Shown here one piece after another: positions 23,989-33,025 of a stretch of 64,000 nt of DNA. The notes below the pieces were generated by a model. The model did no database searches and was not told the DNA's origin. It saw only the letters and a list, made by a program, of their open reading frames with translations. The position numbers were made by a program, and so were the translations under genes. Source of the stretch: Elusimicrobiota bacterium (GTDB taxonomy: Bacteria; Elusimicrobiota; Elusimicrobia; FEN-1173); assembly GCA_016721625.1 (NCBI GenBank), contig JADKHR010000001.1:1426001-1490000 (forward strand), written 5' to 3'. Position 1 is the first letter of the stretch. Each line of letters opens with the position of its first letter.

Positions 23989-24852
23989 CTATTCCCGCTT
24001 TTTCTTTTCGGCGGATTTGACGCGGGATTGAAGGGCGAGGAGAGGTTTTTCCCAGAGGAGACGGCCGTCGCTTTCCTCCAGGCGGACGTCTTCGATGAGG
24101 ACGCCTTTCGGATCAAATTTTCCCGTGACGTCCACGACGACTTCGGCCACGGCGGCTTCGAGGATTTCGTTGGTGGCCAAGGGGAGCGCGTCCTGCTCCG
24201 CTCGTTCCAACGTGAGGATGAGGACGCCGTCTTCCACCCGGCCGCGGACCTGGGAAATCCGAAGAAAAACGCTGACGAGGGGATTCCCCGTGATTTGGCG
24301 ATGGAGGCGGGAAGAGATGAGCCGGGCCATGAACTCCGGGAGAGAGATGTCGCGGAGAGTTTCCGGCGTGTTGGCGGGGTCCTGGGCTCCATCCGTCTCG
24401 ATCACCAGGCGATCTTCAAAATCGCTCCGGGAATACCGCATGTAGAGTAGGCCTTTGATGTCCGGAACATAGCGGAGAAGGGTAATGATCGACCCCAGCC
24501 GGGCGTCTTTCACCCTCACGATGAGGAAATCCACCTTGGCGTCCGTTGAAAGGGTGGCGCGCGTGCCCGACAGCATCACGCCTTCCAAGGTTTCCAGGGC
24601 TTCCTTTTGGAAATTCAAATCCAAACCAATCAATCCCTCCACCGAGCAGGATAGATAGAGGGTTTTCCCCACCAAGCGGGCCTCCACGTCCACCTTTTGT
24701 TCTTTCTTGCACAGATCGTGCACGGCCTCCGGCAAACGATCCGCCGGAAAGGAAACGGGGCCGCAGGCGCTAAGCGCCGGGAGCGTTAGAAGGAGGAGGC
24801 GGAGCGTCCGGAGTGACCGTTTGAATGGGAACCTGTTCGCGGGCTTTGCCAT
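23989..24852 (-). CDS. Lipoprotein, unknown
   Basis: Not recognised. The 287-residue protein starts MAKPANRF and has a hydrophobic stretch ending in the lipobox LPALSACG. The rest is alternating strands and helices with an acidic Lys-rich end (SAEKKKRE). The start is inside the 3' end of the protease gene (83-base overlap); no later ATG, GTG or TTG precedes the lipobox, so the overlap is probably real. Gene order suggests a partner of the membrane protease. Confidence 0.65.
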   Translation of the reverse strand: MAKPANRFPFKRSLRTLRLLLLTLPALSACGPVSFPADRLPEAVHDLCKKEQKVDVEARLVGKTLYLSCSVEGLIGLDLNFQKEALETLEGVMLSGTRATLSTDAKVDFLIVRVKDARLGSIITLLRYVPDIKGLLYMRYSRSDFEDRLVIETDGAQDPANTPETLRDISLPEFMARLISSRLHRQITGNPLVSVFLRISQVRGRVEDGVLILTLERAEQDALPLATNEILEAAVAEVVVDVTGKFDPKGVLIEDVRLEESDGRLLWEKPLLALQSRVKSAEKKKRE

Positions 24853-26443
24853 ATTCTGCGAAAATAGCATGGATTTCATCATACTCCAACTCGTTGCGTT
24901 TCAAAAGTTCCTGGGCGAACCGATCCACGATCGTCCAATCGGCTCGAAGCAATTCTTCCACGTCCTTGGCGCATCCGCTTAGGATCTCGTAGGTTTCTTG
25001 ATTTAATTTTTCTTTGATGGAATCGGAAAGTTGCGTTTCGGGAATCACGCTGTAATCCCCCACAAAACCGTTCCGCCCCATGCCGAGCCGCCAGACCATG
25101 GTGTGGGCCAGGCCCATGGCGTGAGCGAAATCCGAGGACACCCCGTTGGAGGTCACGCCGAATTTCACCTTCTCGCCCATGTAACCGCCCAAAGACACCT
25201 TGATGTCGGCCAAAATTCGGTCGCGATTGGAGGTGTGCTGTTCCTCCCGCGGGCTGTGATACACCACGCCCAGGGCGCCTCCCCGATGAATAATGGAGGC
25301 TTTGAATACATCGTCCGTGGGATGAAGGGTATAAAGGACGAGCAGATGCCCGGCCTCGTGATAGGCCGTGTTTTCCCTTTCCTTGTCCGACATGGAGAGC
25401 GGGTGGGCGATGCCCAAATCGATCCGTTCAATGGCCTCCGTCAAATCCTTATAAACCACCACGTCCCGCTTGTTTCGCGTGGCGATCAAGGCGCCTTCTT
25501 TGGTGATGTTCATGATGTCGGCGGGCGATTTCCCCACGCATCGACGGCCGAGGCGCCCGATGTCCATCCCTTTGTCATGTTTCACTTTTTTCAGGTAGTA
25601 GCGAAACAGGTCCACCCGTTCCGTTAGGTTCGGAAGGTCGATGTAAATTTTCCGGTCAAACCGGCCGGGACGGAGGAGGGCCTTGTCCAAAACACCTTCC
25701 GCCGCGTTGGTGGCGCCGATCACCACCACGTTCTGAGCTTTTTCACCCAGACCATCCATTTCGACCAAAAGCTGATTTTGAGTGCTGTTGGTTTCCTCGC
25801 CGCCGCCAAAGGCGTTGAAGTGGCGTCCCCGCCCGATCACGTCCAGCTCATCGATGAAGATAATGCAAGCGCCATGGGCGTAAGCCAACTGGCGGGCTTG
25901 TTTAAAAAGCTTGCGGACCCGGCTGGACCCCACCCCAACGAACACCTCCACGAATTCGGACCCCGAGATGGAGAGGAAAGGCACGCCCGCTTCCGTGGCG
26001 ATGGCCTTGGCGAGCAGTGTTTTACCCGTTCCCGGAGGACCCACCATCAAGAGCCCTTTAATGATGTTACCGCCGATGGCCTTGAGCCGAGCCCGGTCTT
26101 TCAGGAGTTGAACCACCTCCATGGCCTCCTTCTTGGCGTTTTCCAAACCGATCACATCCTTGAAGGAGACCTTCACATCGCTCAGGGTGATTCGTGATTT
26201 TTTTCCCAGTTTCCCAAAATTCCCTTGAAGAATAACGGAATAGAGGAAAACAAAGATGATCGCGTTCAAACCCGTCAAAAGAAGTTGAAGCGGGAGCGTG
26301 GCCAGGGTCATGGTCCGGTAAAAGCTCTCCAATTTGGAGAGCCCGTACACCGTGGCCCAGGACAGGAGGATAAAGGAGGCCACCAGGACAATGGGCAGCC
26401 AATGGTTCATCCAAAAGATTTTCCAACGTCGATAGAATCCCAT
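24770..26443 (-). CDS. FtsH-like membrane AAA+ metalloprotease
   Basis: A 557-residue protein with two N-terminal membrane helices (PIVLVASFILLSWATVYGL and QLLLTGLNAIIFVFLYSVI), an AAA+ ATPase (VGPPGTGKT, IIFIDELDVIG, NQLLVEMDGL, LLRPGRFDR) and a peptidase M41 domain with zinc motif HEAGH. It differs from classical FtsH: the periplasmic segment between the helices is very short, and the C terminus ends in a Pro-rich tail. A second, specialised FtsH paralogue is likely. It follows a CheY-like gene by 23 bases. Confidence 0.92.
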   Translation of the reverse strand: MGFYRRWKIFWMNHWLPIVLVASFILLSWATVYGLSKLESFYRTMTLATLPLQLLLTGLNAIIFVFLYSVILQGNFGKLGKKSRITLSDVKVSFKDVIGLENAKKEAMEVVQLLKDRARLKAIGGNIIKGLLMVGPPGTGKTLLAKAIATEAGVPFLSISGSEFVEVFVGVGSSRVRKLFKQARQLAYAHGACIIFIDELDVIGRGRHFNAFGGGEETNSTQNQLLVEMDGLGEKAQNVVVIGATNAAEGVLDKALLRPGRFDRKIYIDLPNLTERVDLFRYYLKKVKHDKGMDIGRLGRRCVGKSPADIMNITKEGALIATRNKRDVVVYKDLTEAIERIDLGIAHPLSMSDKERENTAYHEAGHLLVLYTLHPTDDVFKASIIHRGGALGVVYHSPREEQHTSNRDRILADIKVSLGGYMGEKVKFGVTSNGVSSDFAHAMGLAHTMVWRLGMGRNGFVGDYSVIPETQLSDSIKEKLNQETYEILSGCAKDVEELLRADWTIVDRFAQELLKRNELEYDEIHAIFAEYGKAREQVPIQTVTPDAPPPPSNAPGA

Positions 26444-26466
26444 AAGTTCCCTCTGGGAACGCCGCC

Positions 26467-26850
26467 TTATTTAGCGGTCGTTTCGCCTAAAAGTTCTTTG
26501 ACCCGCGCCGCCACGTCTTCCAAATTGAATGGTTTTGGGATGTATACGTCGGCCCCGACGGAAAGGCCGCGTTGCACGTTTTCCTGGTCGGCCAAAGACG
26601 TCAACATGATCACCTTCGGCATCGGGATGTCGTGGCGGTCCATGGCCAAGGTGTTCACCAGTTTGAACCCGTTCATCCGGGGCATCATGATGTCGGCGAT
26701 CAGGAGGTCCGGCTTGATCTGAACAGCCATATCGAGCGCCTCTTGGCCGTCCCGGGCCAGAGACACCTCATAACCTAAGCCGCTCAGAAAAACCGACAAC
26801 AAACCCAATATATTGGCATCATCTTCAGCGACGAGAATTTTGGCTGGCAC
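26467..26850 (-). CDS. Single-domain CheY-like response regulator
   Basis: A 127-residue receiver without output domain: VAEDDANIL, acceptor Asp in LLIADIMMPRMNGF, Thr in IMLTSLAD and Lys in YIPKPF. It is the first gene of the unit that includes the membrane protease, so it may regulate the protease or connect to the hybrid kinase divergently encoded at 27102. Confidence 0.9.
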   Translation of the reverse strand: MPAKILVAEDDANILGLLSVFLSGLGYEVSLARDGQEALDMAVQIKPDLLIADIMMPRMNGFKLVNTLAMDRHDIPMPKVIMLTSLADQENVQRGLSVGADVYIPKPFNLEDVAARVKELLGETTAK

Positions 26851-26918
26851 GAACTCCCCCTTGCGCGGCGCGTGCCGCGGCGATGACTTAAATTTTCCGA
26901 CGAATTGCGTATCAGCGA

Positions 26919-26947
26919 ATTATAGACCCCAAACCCCCCCGAGTCAA
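26919..26947 (-). promoter_or_regulatory. Sigma-70 promoter of the regulator/protease unit
   Basis: On the minus strand TTGACT (26947-26942), 17 bases, TATAAT (26924-26919). The leader to the ATG at 26850 would be about 60 bases. Confidence 0.65.
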
Positions 26948-27007
26948 GGCCTCCGTTTGGGCTTGAGCCAGAATCACCTTTTCGCAAAAAACCAGCCAAG
27001 ATTCCCC

Positions 27008-27036
27008 TTGATCTTTCGTCAAACTCCCATTACTCT
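27008..27036 (+). promoter_or_regulatory. Candidate promoter of the hybrid kinase
   Basis: TTGATC, 17 bases, TACTCT. The -10 box is weak, so this is a tentative call. Confidence 0.35.
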
Positions 27037-27101
27037 ATGTCAAGCTGACGGTGCCTCTCCGCCCATAACCGGGAAAAAGGGCGAGCGATCCGCCTGCCCC
27101 T

Positions 27102-28238
27102 ATGAAAGACACCGAAAATTCAGGAAAGATCCTGGTGGTGGACGACGAACCCCACCTCTTGGACCTGCTCGTGGACGTCCTTTCCGAGGACGGCTACGAG
27201 GTGGAGGGCGTGGCCACGGGCACGGCCGCCATCCATGCCGGGGCCCGGAATTTATACCAGGTCGCCCTTTTGGATTACGAGTTGGGTGACATGACGGGTT
27301 TGGCCCTGGCCAAGGAACTCCGCCGAACCAACGAAGACATCAATGTCATCCTCATGACCGCCCACGCTTCCCTCGACATGGCGGTCAAAGCCATCCAGGC
27401 GGACGTCTACGATTACCTCATCAAGCCCATTGACTCCAACCAGCTCAAACGTTCCCTCGATAACGCTTTGGAAAAAAATCGCCTGACGGTGGAAAACAGA
27501 CGGCTCTTGGAAACTTTAAAGAAAACAAACGCCGAGCTCCGGCGATTGAGCGATCTGAAGACCCACTTCCTATCGATCGTCTCCCACGACTTGCGCTCGC
27601 CTTTGGCGTCGATCCGGGGGTACGCCCAGCTCCTCCAATTCCAGCGGGACCTCCCGCCCGAACAGACAGCCAAATTCCTCAACATCATCGTCTCGCAAGC
27701 GGACCATCAGGGAAGCTTGATCAGCGACCTCATGGATGTCGTCAGCATCGAATCGGGGAAGCTCCGGGTGGAAAAATCCCCCGCGGTTTTGACCGAGATC
27801 CTCACGAACATGGATCTCCGCATGGTCGCGTTGGCCGAACAAAAAAAGATCGAGTTCAAGACCCTGCTCGAAGGCGAATTCCCGGCCATTCCGCTCGATA
27901 GTCGGAGGATCGACCAGGCCCTGACCAACCTCATTGGAAACGCGTTCAAACACACCCCCGCGGGAGGGCGGGTGACGCTCCGCGCCGTCCGGGAACCGGG
28001 ACAGTTCCGGGTCGAGGTGAGGGACACGGGCGAAGGAATCCCCGCTGTCTCTCTGCCGAGGATATTCGAGGAGTTTTACCAGGTGGAGTCCCATGCGTCG
28101 AAAAAAGACGGGCTGGGGCTAGGCCTCACCATTGCGCGAGAGATCGTTCATGCCCACGGCGGAGAAATCGGGGCTGAATCGGACGGACCCGGTCAGGGCG
28201 CCAAATTCTGGTTTACGCTCCCGATTCCGACCTCCTGA
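27102..28238 (+). CDS. Receiver-histidine kinase hybrid, soluble
   Basis: A 378-residue protein: a receiver at the N terminus (ILVVDDEPHLLDLL, acceptor Asp in LLDYELGDMTG, Lys in YLIKPIDSN), a short coiled coil, a HisKA domain with FLSIVSHDLRSPLASIRGY, and a HATPase (NLIGNAFKHTPAGG, DTGEGIP, GLGLTIAREIV). There are no membrane helices, so it is cytosolic. Divergent from the CheY-like gene and the FtsH-like protease. Confidence 0.94.
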   Translation: MKDTENSGKILVVDDEPHLLDLLVDVLSEDGYEVEGVATGTAAIHAGARNLYQVALLDYELGDMTGLALAKELRRTNEDINVILMTAHASLDMAVKAIQADVYDYLIKPIDSNQLKRSLDNALEKNRLTVENRRLLETLKKTNAELRRLSDLKTHFLSIVSHDLRSPLASIRGYAQLLQFQRDLPPEQTAKFLNIIVSQADHQGSLISDLMDVVSIESGKLRVEKSPAVLTEILTNMDLRMVALAEQKKIEFKTLLEGEFPAIPLDSRRIDQALTNLIGNAFKHTPAGGRVTLRAVREPGQFRVEVRDTGEGIPAVSLPRIFEEFYQVESHASKKDGLGLGLTIAREIVHAHGGEIGAESDGPGQGAKFWFTLPIPTS

Positions 28239-28338
28239 TATTCCGGCAAGGCTTTTAAGGGGCCCCCCCTGGGGTGTGGCCGATTTTCGCCCGGCCACCA
28301 CGTTCGCTCTAACGGAAGGACCGATCAGGAAGGAAGAA

Positions 28339-29241
28339 TTATCTCCGTCGGCCGGGGACCGGCTGTTTCAAACGGCGCAGACGGGCGCGGGCCTCGCGGT
28401 GGTTCGGATCCAGCTGGAGGACTTTTTGCCACCTCTCAATGGCGGAAGCAATGAGGTTCAGATCCTCGTTCGCCTGGGCCATCCCCGAAGCCAAATCAGT
28501 GCTCTCGCCCGCTAAAGCGAGTTCTTTTTCATACTCCGCCAATCCGCGCTGGGGGTCGCCGGACCCCCGGTAAAGATCCCCCAACAGCTTGTGTCCACCC
28601 GATGGCAGGGAGGTGCCCCCCTGGAGAAACGGCTTGAGCGCTTCCAGGCCCTCGGCCCAGCTTTTCTTGTCCCGATAGGCCATGGCCAAGTTGTAGGAAA
28701 CGAGGGGGTCTCCCGGTTTGCCCGCGAGAACCAAACGATAGGCGTCGATGCTTTTATCCAACTCTTCCATGCGGTAGAAAAGGTTGGCCAGGCGAAGCCG
28801 GGTTTCTAAATCTTCGGGGTGGCGGCGGAGGTATTTTTCGTATTCCGGAACCGCGTATTCGGAGAGGCCCTGGGCTTCGTACATCACCCCGGCATAGTAG
28901 AAAAGACGCTCGTCCAAGGCCCCCAGATCCCGAGCCCGTTCCACGTATTCCAAACCTTTGACGTAATCACCGCTCCCGCTTTCAAAGCTAGCGATGGCCA
29001 AGTCAACGAGCGCGGACGCGTCATCGGGGCGAACGGCGAGCGCCGCGAGGGAGGCGGCCTTCGCGGCGGAAAGCTCCGCCGGAACACGGAACTCAGAGGG
29101 TTGCCGGGGGAACCGGACGACGGGGGGCCGCGGGGGAACCGAGCGCAGGGCCCAGACGAACGCCGCCGCCCCGACCATGACGATCAGTAACGAAATCGGG
29201 TCCACCTTCCAGGCGGGCCGACCGGGGTGCGCCGATTTCAC
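28339..29241 (-). CDS. TPR-repeat membrane-anchored protein
   Basis: A 300-residue protein with one N-terminal helix (PISLLIVMVGAAAFVWAL) and then TPR motifs (ALVDLAIASFESGSGDYVKG, YYAGVMYEAQGLSEYAVPEY, LRLANLFYRMEELDKSIDAY, YNLAMAYRDKKSWAEGLEAL and a last ERWQKVLQLDPNHREA). It should act as a protein-binding scaffold at the membrane. It follows rpsA by 34 bases. Confidence 0.82.
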   Translation of the reverse strand: MKSAHPGRPAWKVDPISLLIVMVGAAAFVWALRSVPPRPPVVRFPRQPSEFRVPAELSAAKAASLAALAVRPDDASALVDLAIASFESGSGDYVKGLEYVERARDLGALDERLFYYAGVMYEAQGLSEYAVPEYEKYLRRHPEDLETRLRLANLFYRMEELDKSIDAYRLVLAGKPGDPLVSYNLAMAYRDKKSWAEGLEALKPFLQGGTSLPSGGHKLLGDLYRGSGDPQRGLAEYEKELALAGESTDLASGMAQANEDLNLIASAIERWQKVLQLDPNHREARARLRRLKQPVPGRRR

Positions 29242-29275
29242 CGGAGAGACCGTTGAAATCGGACCCGCCTTGGTT

Positions 29276-31231
29276 TCAGGCAGGGCGATCTTCCGCCGGA
29301 GCAGTCGGTTCGGCGAGCGGGGCCTCGGCCACCAACGGCTCCGTCACCCTCGGTTCCGAGCCGGCCGTGTCTTCCACCCGCAAGGTTGAAGCCGCCACCG
29401 GCTCCGCCGGTGACGAATTCGATACCAACGGATGCTCAACCGGAGCGGTGTCAACCGCCCGATCCTCGACGGCCGGGATATTTTCCGGCGGCGCTTCTAC
29501 CCCCATCGCCTCCGACTGGGAGGCTCCCCAGCCCATCACCTCACCCAAGGAAACTCCGTCGTTGGTCGCCTTGTATTGTTTCAGGAGGCGCTTTTCTTCC
29601 CGCCGCTCGTGCTTGCTGATCGAGAGATCGATGCGCCGCTTCTTGCGGTCGTTCTTCACCACCTGGGCCGTCACCATGTCCCCCACGGTCAGCGCCTGGG
29701 AGGGATGGTCCAATCGCGTTTCCGACGCGATTTCGCTGATATGCACGTAGCCTTCAATGTCGGGCGCCAGTTCCAGGAACGCCCCGCTGTCGGTGAGGCG
29801 CACCACCTTCGCCTCCACCGTGGCCCCGCTGGAGAAAGCGGCGTAGGGGTCCTCGGCGAGCTGTTTGAATCCCAGGGACATTTTTTCAGCGGTGGGATTC
29901 ACTTCCAACACCACGGCCTCCACTTCCTGCCCCACGCGGAACACTTCTTTGGGGTGCGTGTAGGTCTTGGTCCAAGAGAGGTCCTGCAGACGAATCATTC
30001 CCTCGATGCCGGAAGGAAGCCGCACGAAGGCGCCCACCGGAAGCATGTTGGTGACGACCCCCGTCACGCGGGTGCCCTGGCGGTATTGCCGGGCGGCCTC
30101 CACCCAGGGGTTCTCTCCCGCGCGTTTCAGGCTGAGCGCCATCTTTTCCTCCGCCTTGTTGACGGAGAGAACGTAGACGTAGACCTCGTCCCCCAATTTC
30201 ACCGCCTCTTTCGGCTTGACGCCCCGCTCTTTCCAGGAGAACTCGGACTGGTGAACCAGGCCTTCGATACCGGGAGCCACTTCCACAAACGCTCCGAAAT
30301 CCGTCAAACTAGTCACCTTCCCTTTTTGAATCGACCCCACGGGGCATTGAGCCTCGGCGCTGTCCCAAGGTTTGGGAAGGAGTTGCTTGCGCCCAAGACC
30401 GATTTTTCCCGTGGCCGGATCAAACTTCAAAACCTTGACCTCCAGGACTTCCCCCACTTTCAGGACCTCGGTCAGTTTCCCGACCCATCCCCAGGAAACG
30501 TCCGTGATGCGCAGGAGCCCTTCCACCCCGCCCAGATCCACGAAGGCGCCGAAAGCGGTCAGGCTGGTCACCGTGCCTTTCAGGACCTTGCCGACCTCCA
30601 GGGTTTTTAGGGTCGCGTCGCGATGGTGGGCGGCTTCGTTTTCCAAGAGTTTCCGCCGGGAAACCACCACGTTGCCCTTGTGGGCGTCCATTTCGATCAC
30701 TACGACTTGAATTTTCTGTCCTACCCAGACCTCCAGATCTTTGACCGGACGCCGGTCGACCTGGGAAGCGGGAAGGAAAGCTTCCAACCCCACGTCCACC
30801 ATCAACCCGCCCTTGACGGAACGAAGCACGGTCCCCTCGATCGTCGAGCCCGCGTCCCGGGCTTGGATCACATGGGCCCAGCCCGAACGATCGCGGGCTT
30901 CCCGTAAAGAAACCACCGGGCCTTCGGGCCCGGAAGCGCGCTTGATCAGAACGGGAAAAGAATCCCCCACCACGGGGGGCTTCGCGAGAGACCGAAATTC
31001 CGCCAGAGGGATGGACGCCTCGACCTTCAAGCCCACGTCGACCAAAACACCGGTGGACGTCACCTCCACCACTGTGGCCGTGACCAACGACCCGCTTCGG
31101 CTTTGAGGAGCCGATTCCTTCAGCAACTCCTCCATGCTCATATCGTCAACAACGGGGGCTTCGCTCGTCACGGGAGCTCTCCTTGGGGAAACCGGTTCCT
31201 GAGGTATCTCCGGATCCAAATGATTTTTCAT
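29276..31231 (-). CDS. rpsA: Ribosomal protein S1
   Basis: RNA-binding protein that helps the 30S subunit bind mRNA. The 651-residue protein has six S1 domains with the GTVxxxxxFGAFVxLxxGxEGL pattern (for example KVTSLTDFGAFVEVAPGIEG) and a C-terminal Ala/Glu/Pro-rich tail of roughly 120 residues that bears no S1 domain. I chose ATG 31231. It has no SD sequence, and a candidate -10 (TTAATC) lies about 8 bases upstream, so the mRNA may be leaderless. Divergent from the HAMP protein. Confidence 0.9.
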   Translation of the reverse strand: MKNHLDPEIPQEPVSPRRAPVTSEAPVVDDMSMEELLKESAPQSRSGSLVTATVVEVTSTGVLVDVGLKVEASIPLAEFRSLAKPPVVGDSFPVLIKRASGPEGPVVSLREARDRSGWAHVIQARDAGSTIEGTVLRSVKGGLMVDVGLEAFLPASQVDRRPVKDLEVWVGQKIQVVVIEMDAHKGNVVVSRRKLLENEAAHHRDATLKTLEVGKVLKGTVTSLTAFGAFVDLGGVEGLLRITDVSWGWVGKLTEVLKVGEVLEVKVLKFDPATGKIGLGRKQLLPKPWDSAEAQCPVGSIQKGKVTSLTDFGAFVEVAPGIEGLVHQSEFSWKERGVKPKEAVKLGDEVYVYVLSVNKAEEKMALSLKRAGENPWVEAARQYRQGTRVTGVVTNMLPVGAFVRLPSGIEGMIRLQDLSWTKTYTHPKEVFRVGQEVEAVVLEVNPTAEKMSLGFKQLAEDPYAAFSSGATVEAKVVRLTDSGAFLELAPDIEGYVHISEIASETRLDHPSQALTVGDMVTAQVVKNDRKKRRIDLSISKHERREEKRLLKQYKATNDGVSLGEVMGWGASQSEAMGVEAPPENIPAVEDRAVDTAPVEHPLVSNSSPAEPVAASTLRVEDTAGSEPRVTEPLVAEAPLAEPTAPAEDRPA

Positions 31232-31290
31232 CGAGGTAAGATTAACACATTCCGTCGGAACCGTAAAGTCGAAGACAGAACGGGGGGGCC

Positions 31291-31319
31291 TTGACATACC
31301 TCGAAATTCGGGTTATCTT
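31291..31319 (+). promoter_or_regulatory. Sigma-70 promoter, short or no leader
   Basis: TTGACA, 17 bases, TATCTT; the -10 ends 9 bases before the ATG at 31329. Confidence 0.65.
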
Positions 31320-31328
31320 TGGGTCACG

Positions 31329-31901
31329 ATGAGCCAACCCAATCTCGAACCAACACGCATCGCCCGTCGCACCACCGTGATCAAGGGATCGTTCCAATCC
31401 CGCTATGTTCTCATCACCGTCCTCTTTGTCGGTTCCCTCACCCTCATGATGTTCATGGACCTCTACGGCATCCTCAGCGACTCCGTCCTGGGGAATCCAA
31501 CTCGTCCCGATCTGGCTCAAGTCTGGGACTCCGCCTTGCGGGGATTTGCCCTGCGGTTCGTGCTCTACATCCTTTCGGTGACATTTTTCCTTTACGTCTT
31601 GTTGCACCGTTTGGCGGGCCCCGTCCTTCGGTTCACGCGCCTGGCGCGGGCCGTCTCGGCCCTTGACCTGACCCATCGGGTCGTGCTTCGAGAAACCGAC
31701 AGCATGAAAGATCTGCAGGGGGAATTAAACGCCATGATGGAATCCCTGCACAGCGCGGTCAAAACCGACCAGCTCAACATCCAAAAAGCTCTTGGGGAAG
31801 TGGAAATCCTCAAGAAACAAAACCTCCCCGCCGACGCGCGGGCCCGCCTCGACTCGGTTTACGAAGTCCTCTCCACGACCCTGAAGAAATTCACGTTGTA
31901 A
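31329..31901 (+). CDS. HAMP-domain membrane protein
   Basis: A 190-residue protein with two membrane helices (YVLITVLFVGSLTLMMFMDLY and LRFVLYILSVTFFLYVLL) joined by a short periplasmic loop, then a HAMP-like segment (RLAGPVLRFTRLARAVSALDLTHRVVLRETDSMKDL) and a final coiled coil. There is no kinase, cyclase or MCP output domain, so the output is unknown; it could pair with a cytosolic partner. Confidence 0.8.
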   Translation: MSQPNLEPTRIARRTTVIKGSFQSRYVLITVLFVGSLTLMMFMDLYGILSDSVLGNPTRPDLAQVWDSALRGFALRFVLYILSVTFFLYVLLHRLAGPVLRFTRLARAVSALDLTHRVVLRETDSMKDLQGELNAMMESLHSAVKTDQLNIQKALGEVEILKKQNLPADARARLDSVYEVLSTTLKKFTL

Positions 31902-32011
31902 CCCCATCCCGTTTTTACGCGACGCGCGAAGACGGTAAAATCCGCCGCGGTTTTTCTGTTTAGCTTTTCAAAAAGAAGGGTTTGGGGAAGGGCTGGGGTT
32001 CAGAAAAAAAT

Positions 32012-32095
32012 TGCACAGGGAAGGATTCGAACCTTCGAAGGGCGAGGCCCGCCAGATTTACAGTCTGGTGCATTTGACCGCTCTGCCACCTGTGC
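32012..32095 (-). tRNA. tRNA-Tyr (anticodon GTA)
   Basis: An 84-base class II tRNA on the minus strand. The acceptor is GCACAGG/CCTGTGC, the anticodon arm CCAGA-CTGTAAA-TCTGG gives GTA, there is a long variable arm (CGGGCCTCGCCC), and the T arm has GGTTCGAATCC. The CCA end is not encoded. The 31902-32377 gap otherwise contains only the promoters listed and no gene. Confidence 0.96.
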
Positions 32096-32213
32096 GAAAT
32101 TCGCGCGAAAAAACTCCCGCCTCCCAAAACATCGTGGGGGCCCAGCTGAAAGGCATGGGAATGGAACAAGGAATCTGAACTGAAATTCAAACTTAAGCGT
32201 TTCGCGTTGTGTA

Positions 32214-32242
32214 AATATAGCCGATTTCCCGACGAAAATCAA
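32214..32242 (-). promoter_or_regulatory. Candidate promoter upstream of tRNA-Tyr
   Basis: On the minus strand TTGATT (32242-32237), 17 bases, TATATT (32219-32214). The transcript would start roughly 110 bases before the tRNA. Confidence 0.45.
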
Positions 32243-32288
32243 TTTTGCCCTGGCTTCGCGCTCGCTCCGCCCTTCAAGGCGGCGTCAT

Positions 32289-32317
32289 TTGACACGGCGC
32301 CCCGGGAGAGATAGATT
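32289..32317 (+). promoter_or_regulatory. Sigma-70 promoter of the redoxin gene
   Basis: TTGACA, 17 bases, TAGATT. The leader to the GTG at 32378 would be about 55 bases. Confidence 0.6.
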
Positions 32318-32377
32318 ATTATCGGACTTAATAAACCGTGCTAACGATTCCATTTCGCACGCGCGAAGGAGGGCTCC

Positions 32378-32959
32378 GTGTCTCTCACCCCATCCGTCAT
32401 GTTGCCGCTCGGAACGCCGGCGCCGGGGTTTTGCTTGCCGGACGTAACCACCGGAAAACCGGTCTCCCAGGAGGATTTCGCCGGCCGGGACGCCCTGCTG
32501 ATTCTGTTCATTTGCCGGCATTGTCCCTACGTCAAGCACATTGAAACGGCGCTGGCGAAGTTGGGACGGGACTACGCAAGGAGGAGCCTGGGGATCGTGG
32601 CCATCAGCGCCAACGACGCGGCGGAGCATCCGGAAGATGCGCCCGAGAACCTAAAGGTCCAGGCCGCGGAAGCGGGATTTTCTTTTCCCTACCTGTATGA
32701 TGCAAGCCAGGCAACGGCCAAAGCCTTTTCCGCCGCCTGCACGCCGGACTTCTTTCTATTCGACAAGGGGCGCCGCCTGGTGTACCGCGGACAGCTGGAT
32801 GACAGCCGTCCGGGCAACGGCAAACCCGTGACGGGAACCGATCTACGGGCCGCCCTGGATGCGGTCATCGCCGGCCGGCCCGCCCCCGGAAACCAAAAAC
32901 CCAGCGTGGGATGCAATATCAAATGGAAAGAGGGCCACGCGCCACCCTATTTCCAGTGA
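32378..32959 (+). CDS. Thioredoxin-fold redoxin (AhpC/TSA-like)
   Basis: A 193-residue thiol-redox protein. Residues 10-150 form a thioredoxin-like fold with redox motif CRHCPYVKH, in which CxxC is followed by a conserved PYVKH typical of a distinct redoxin subfamily, and the cis-Pro region SAACTPDFFLFD. The C terminus GCNIKWKEGH is also typical of that subfamily. GTG start with SD AAGGAGG at 7 bases. Peroxidase or disulfide reductase activity cannot be told apart. Confidence 0.87.
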   Translation: MSLTPSVMLPLGTPAPGFCLPDVTTGKPVSQEDFAGRDALLILFICRHCPYVKHIETALAKLGRDYARRSLGIVAISANDAAEHPEDAPENLKVQAAEAGFSFPYLYDASQATAKAFSAACTPDFFLFDKGRRLVYRGQLDDSRPGNGKPVTGTDLRAALDAVIAGRPAPGNQKPSVGCNIKWKEGHAPPYFQ

Positions 32960-33025
32960 AGACGAACGACCCCAAAGATTTCCAGCCTAAAACCCGACCA
33001 TCCTAATCATTTAAAGATTCAAACG

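Noticed and set aside
31896..31902. TGTAACC at the end of the HAMP gene
   Set aside because: No GTC stands 17 bases downstream and no gene follows in the right place.
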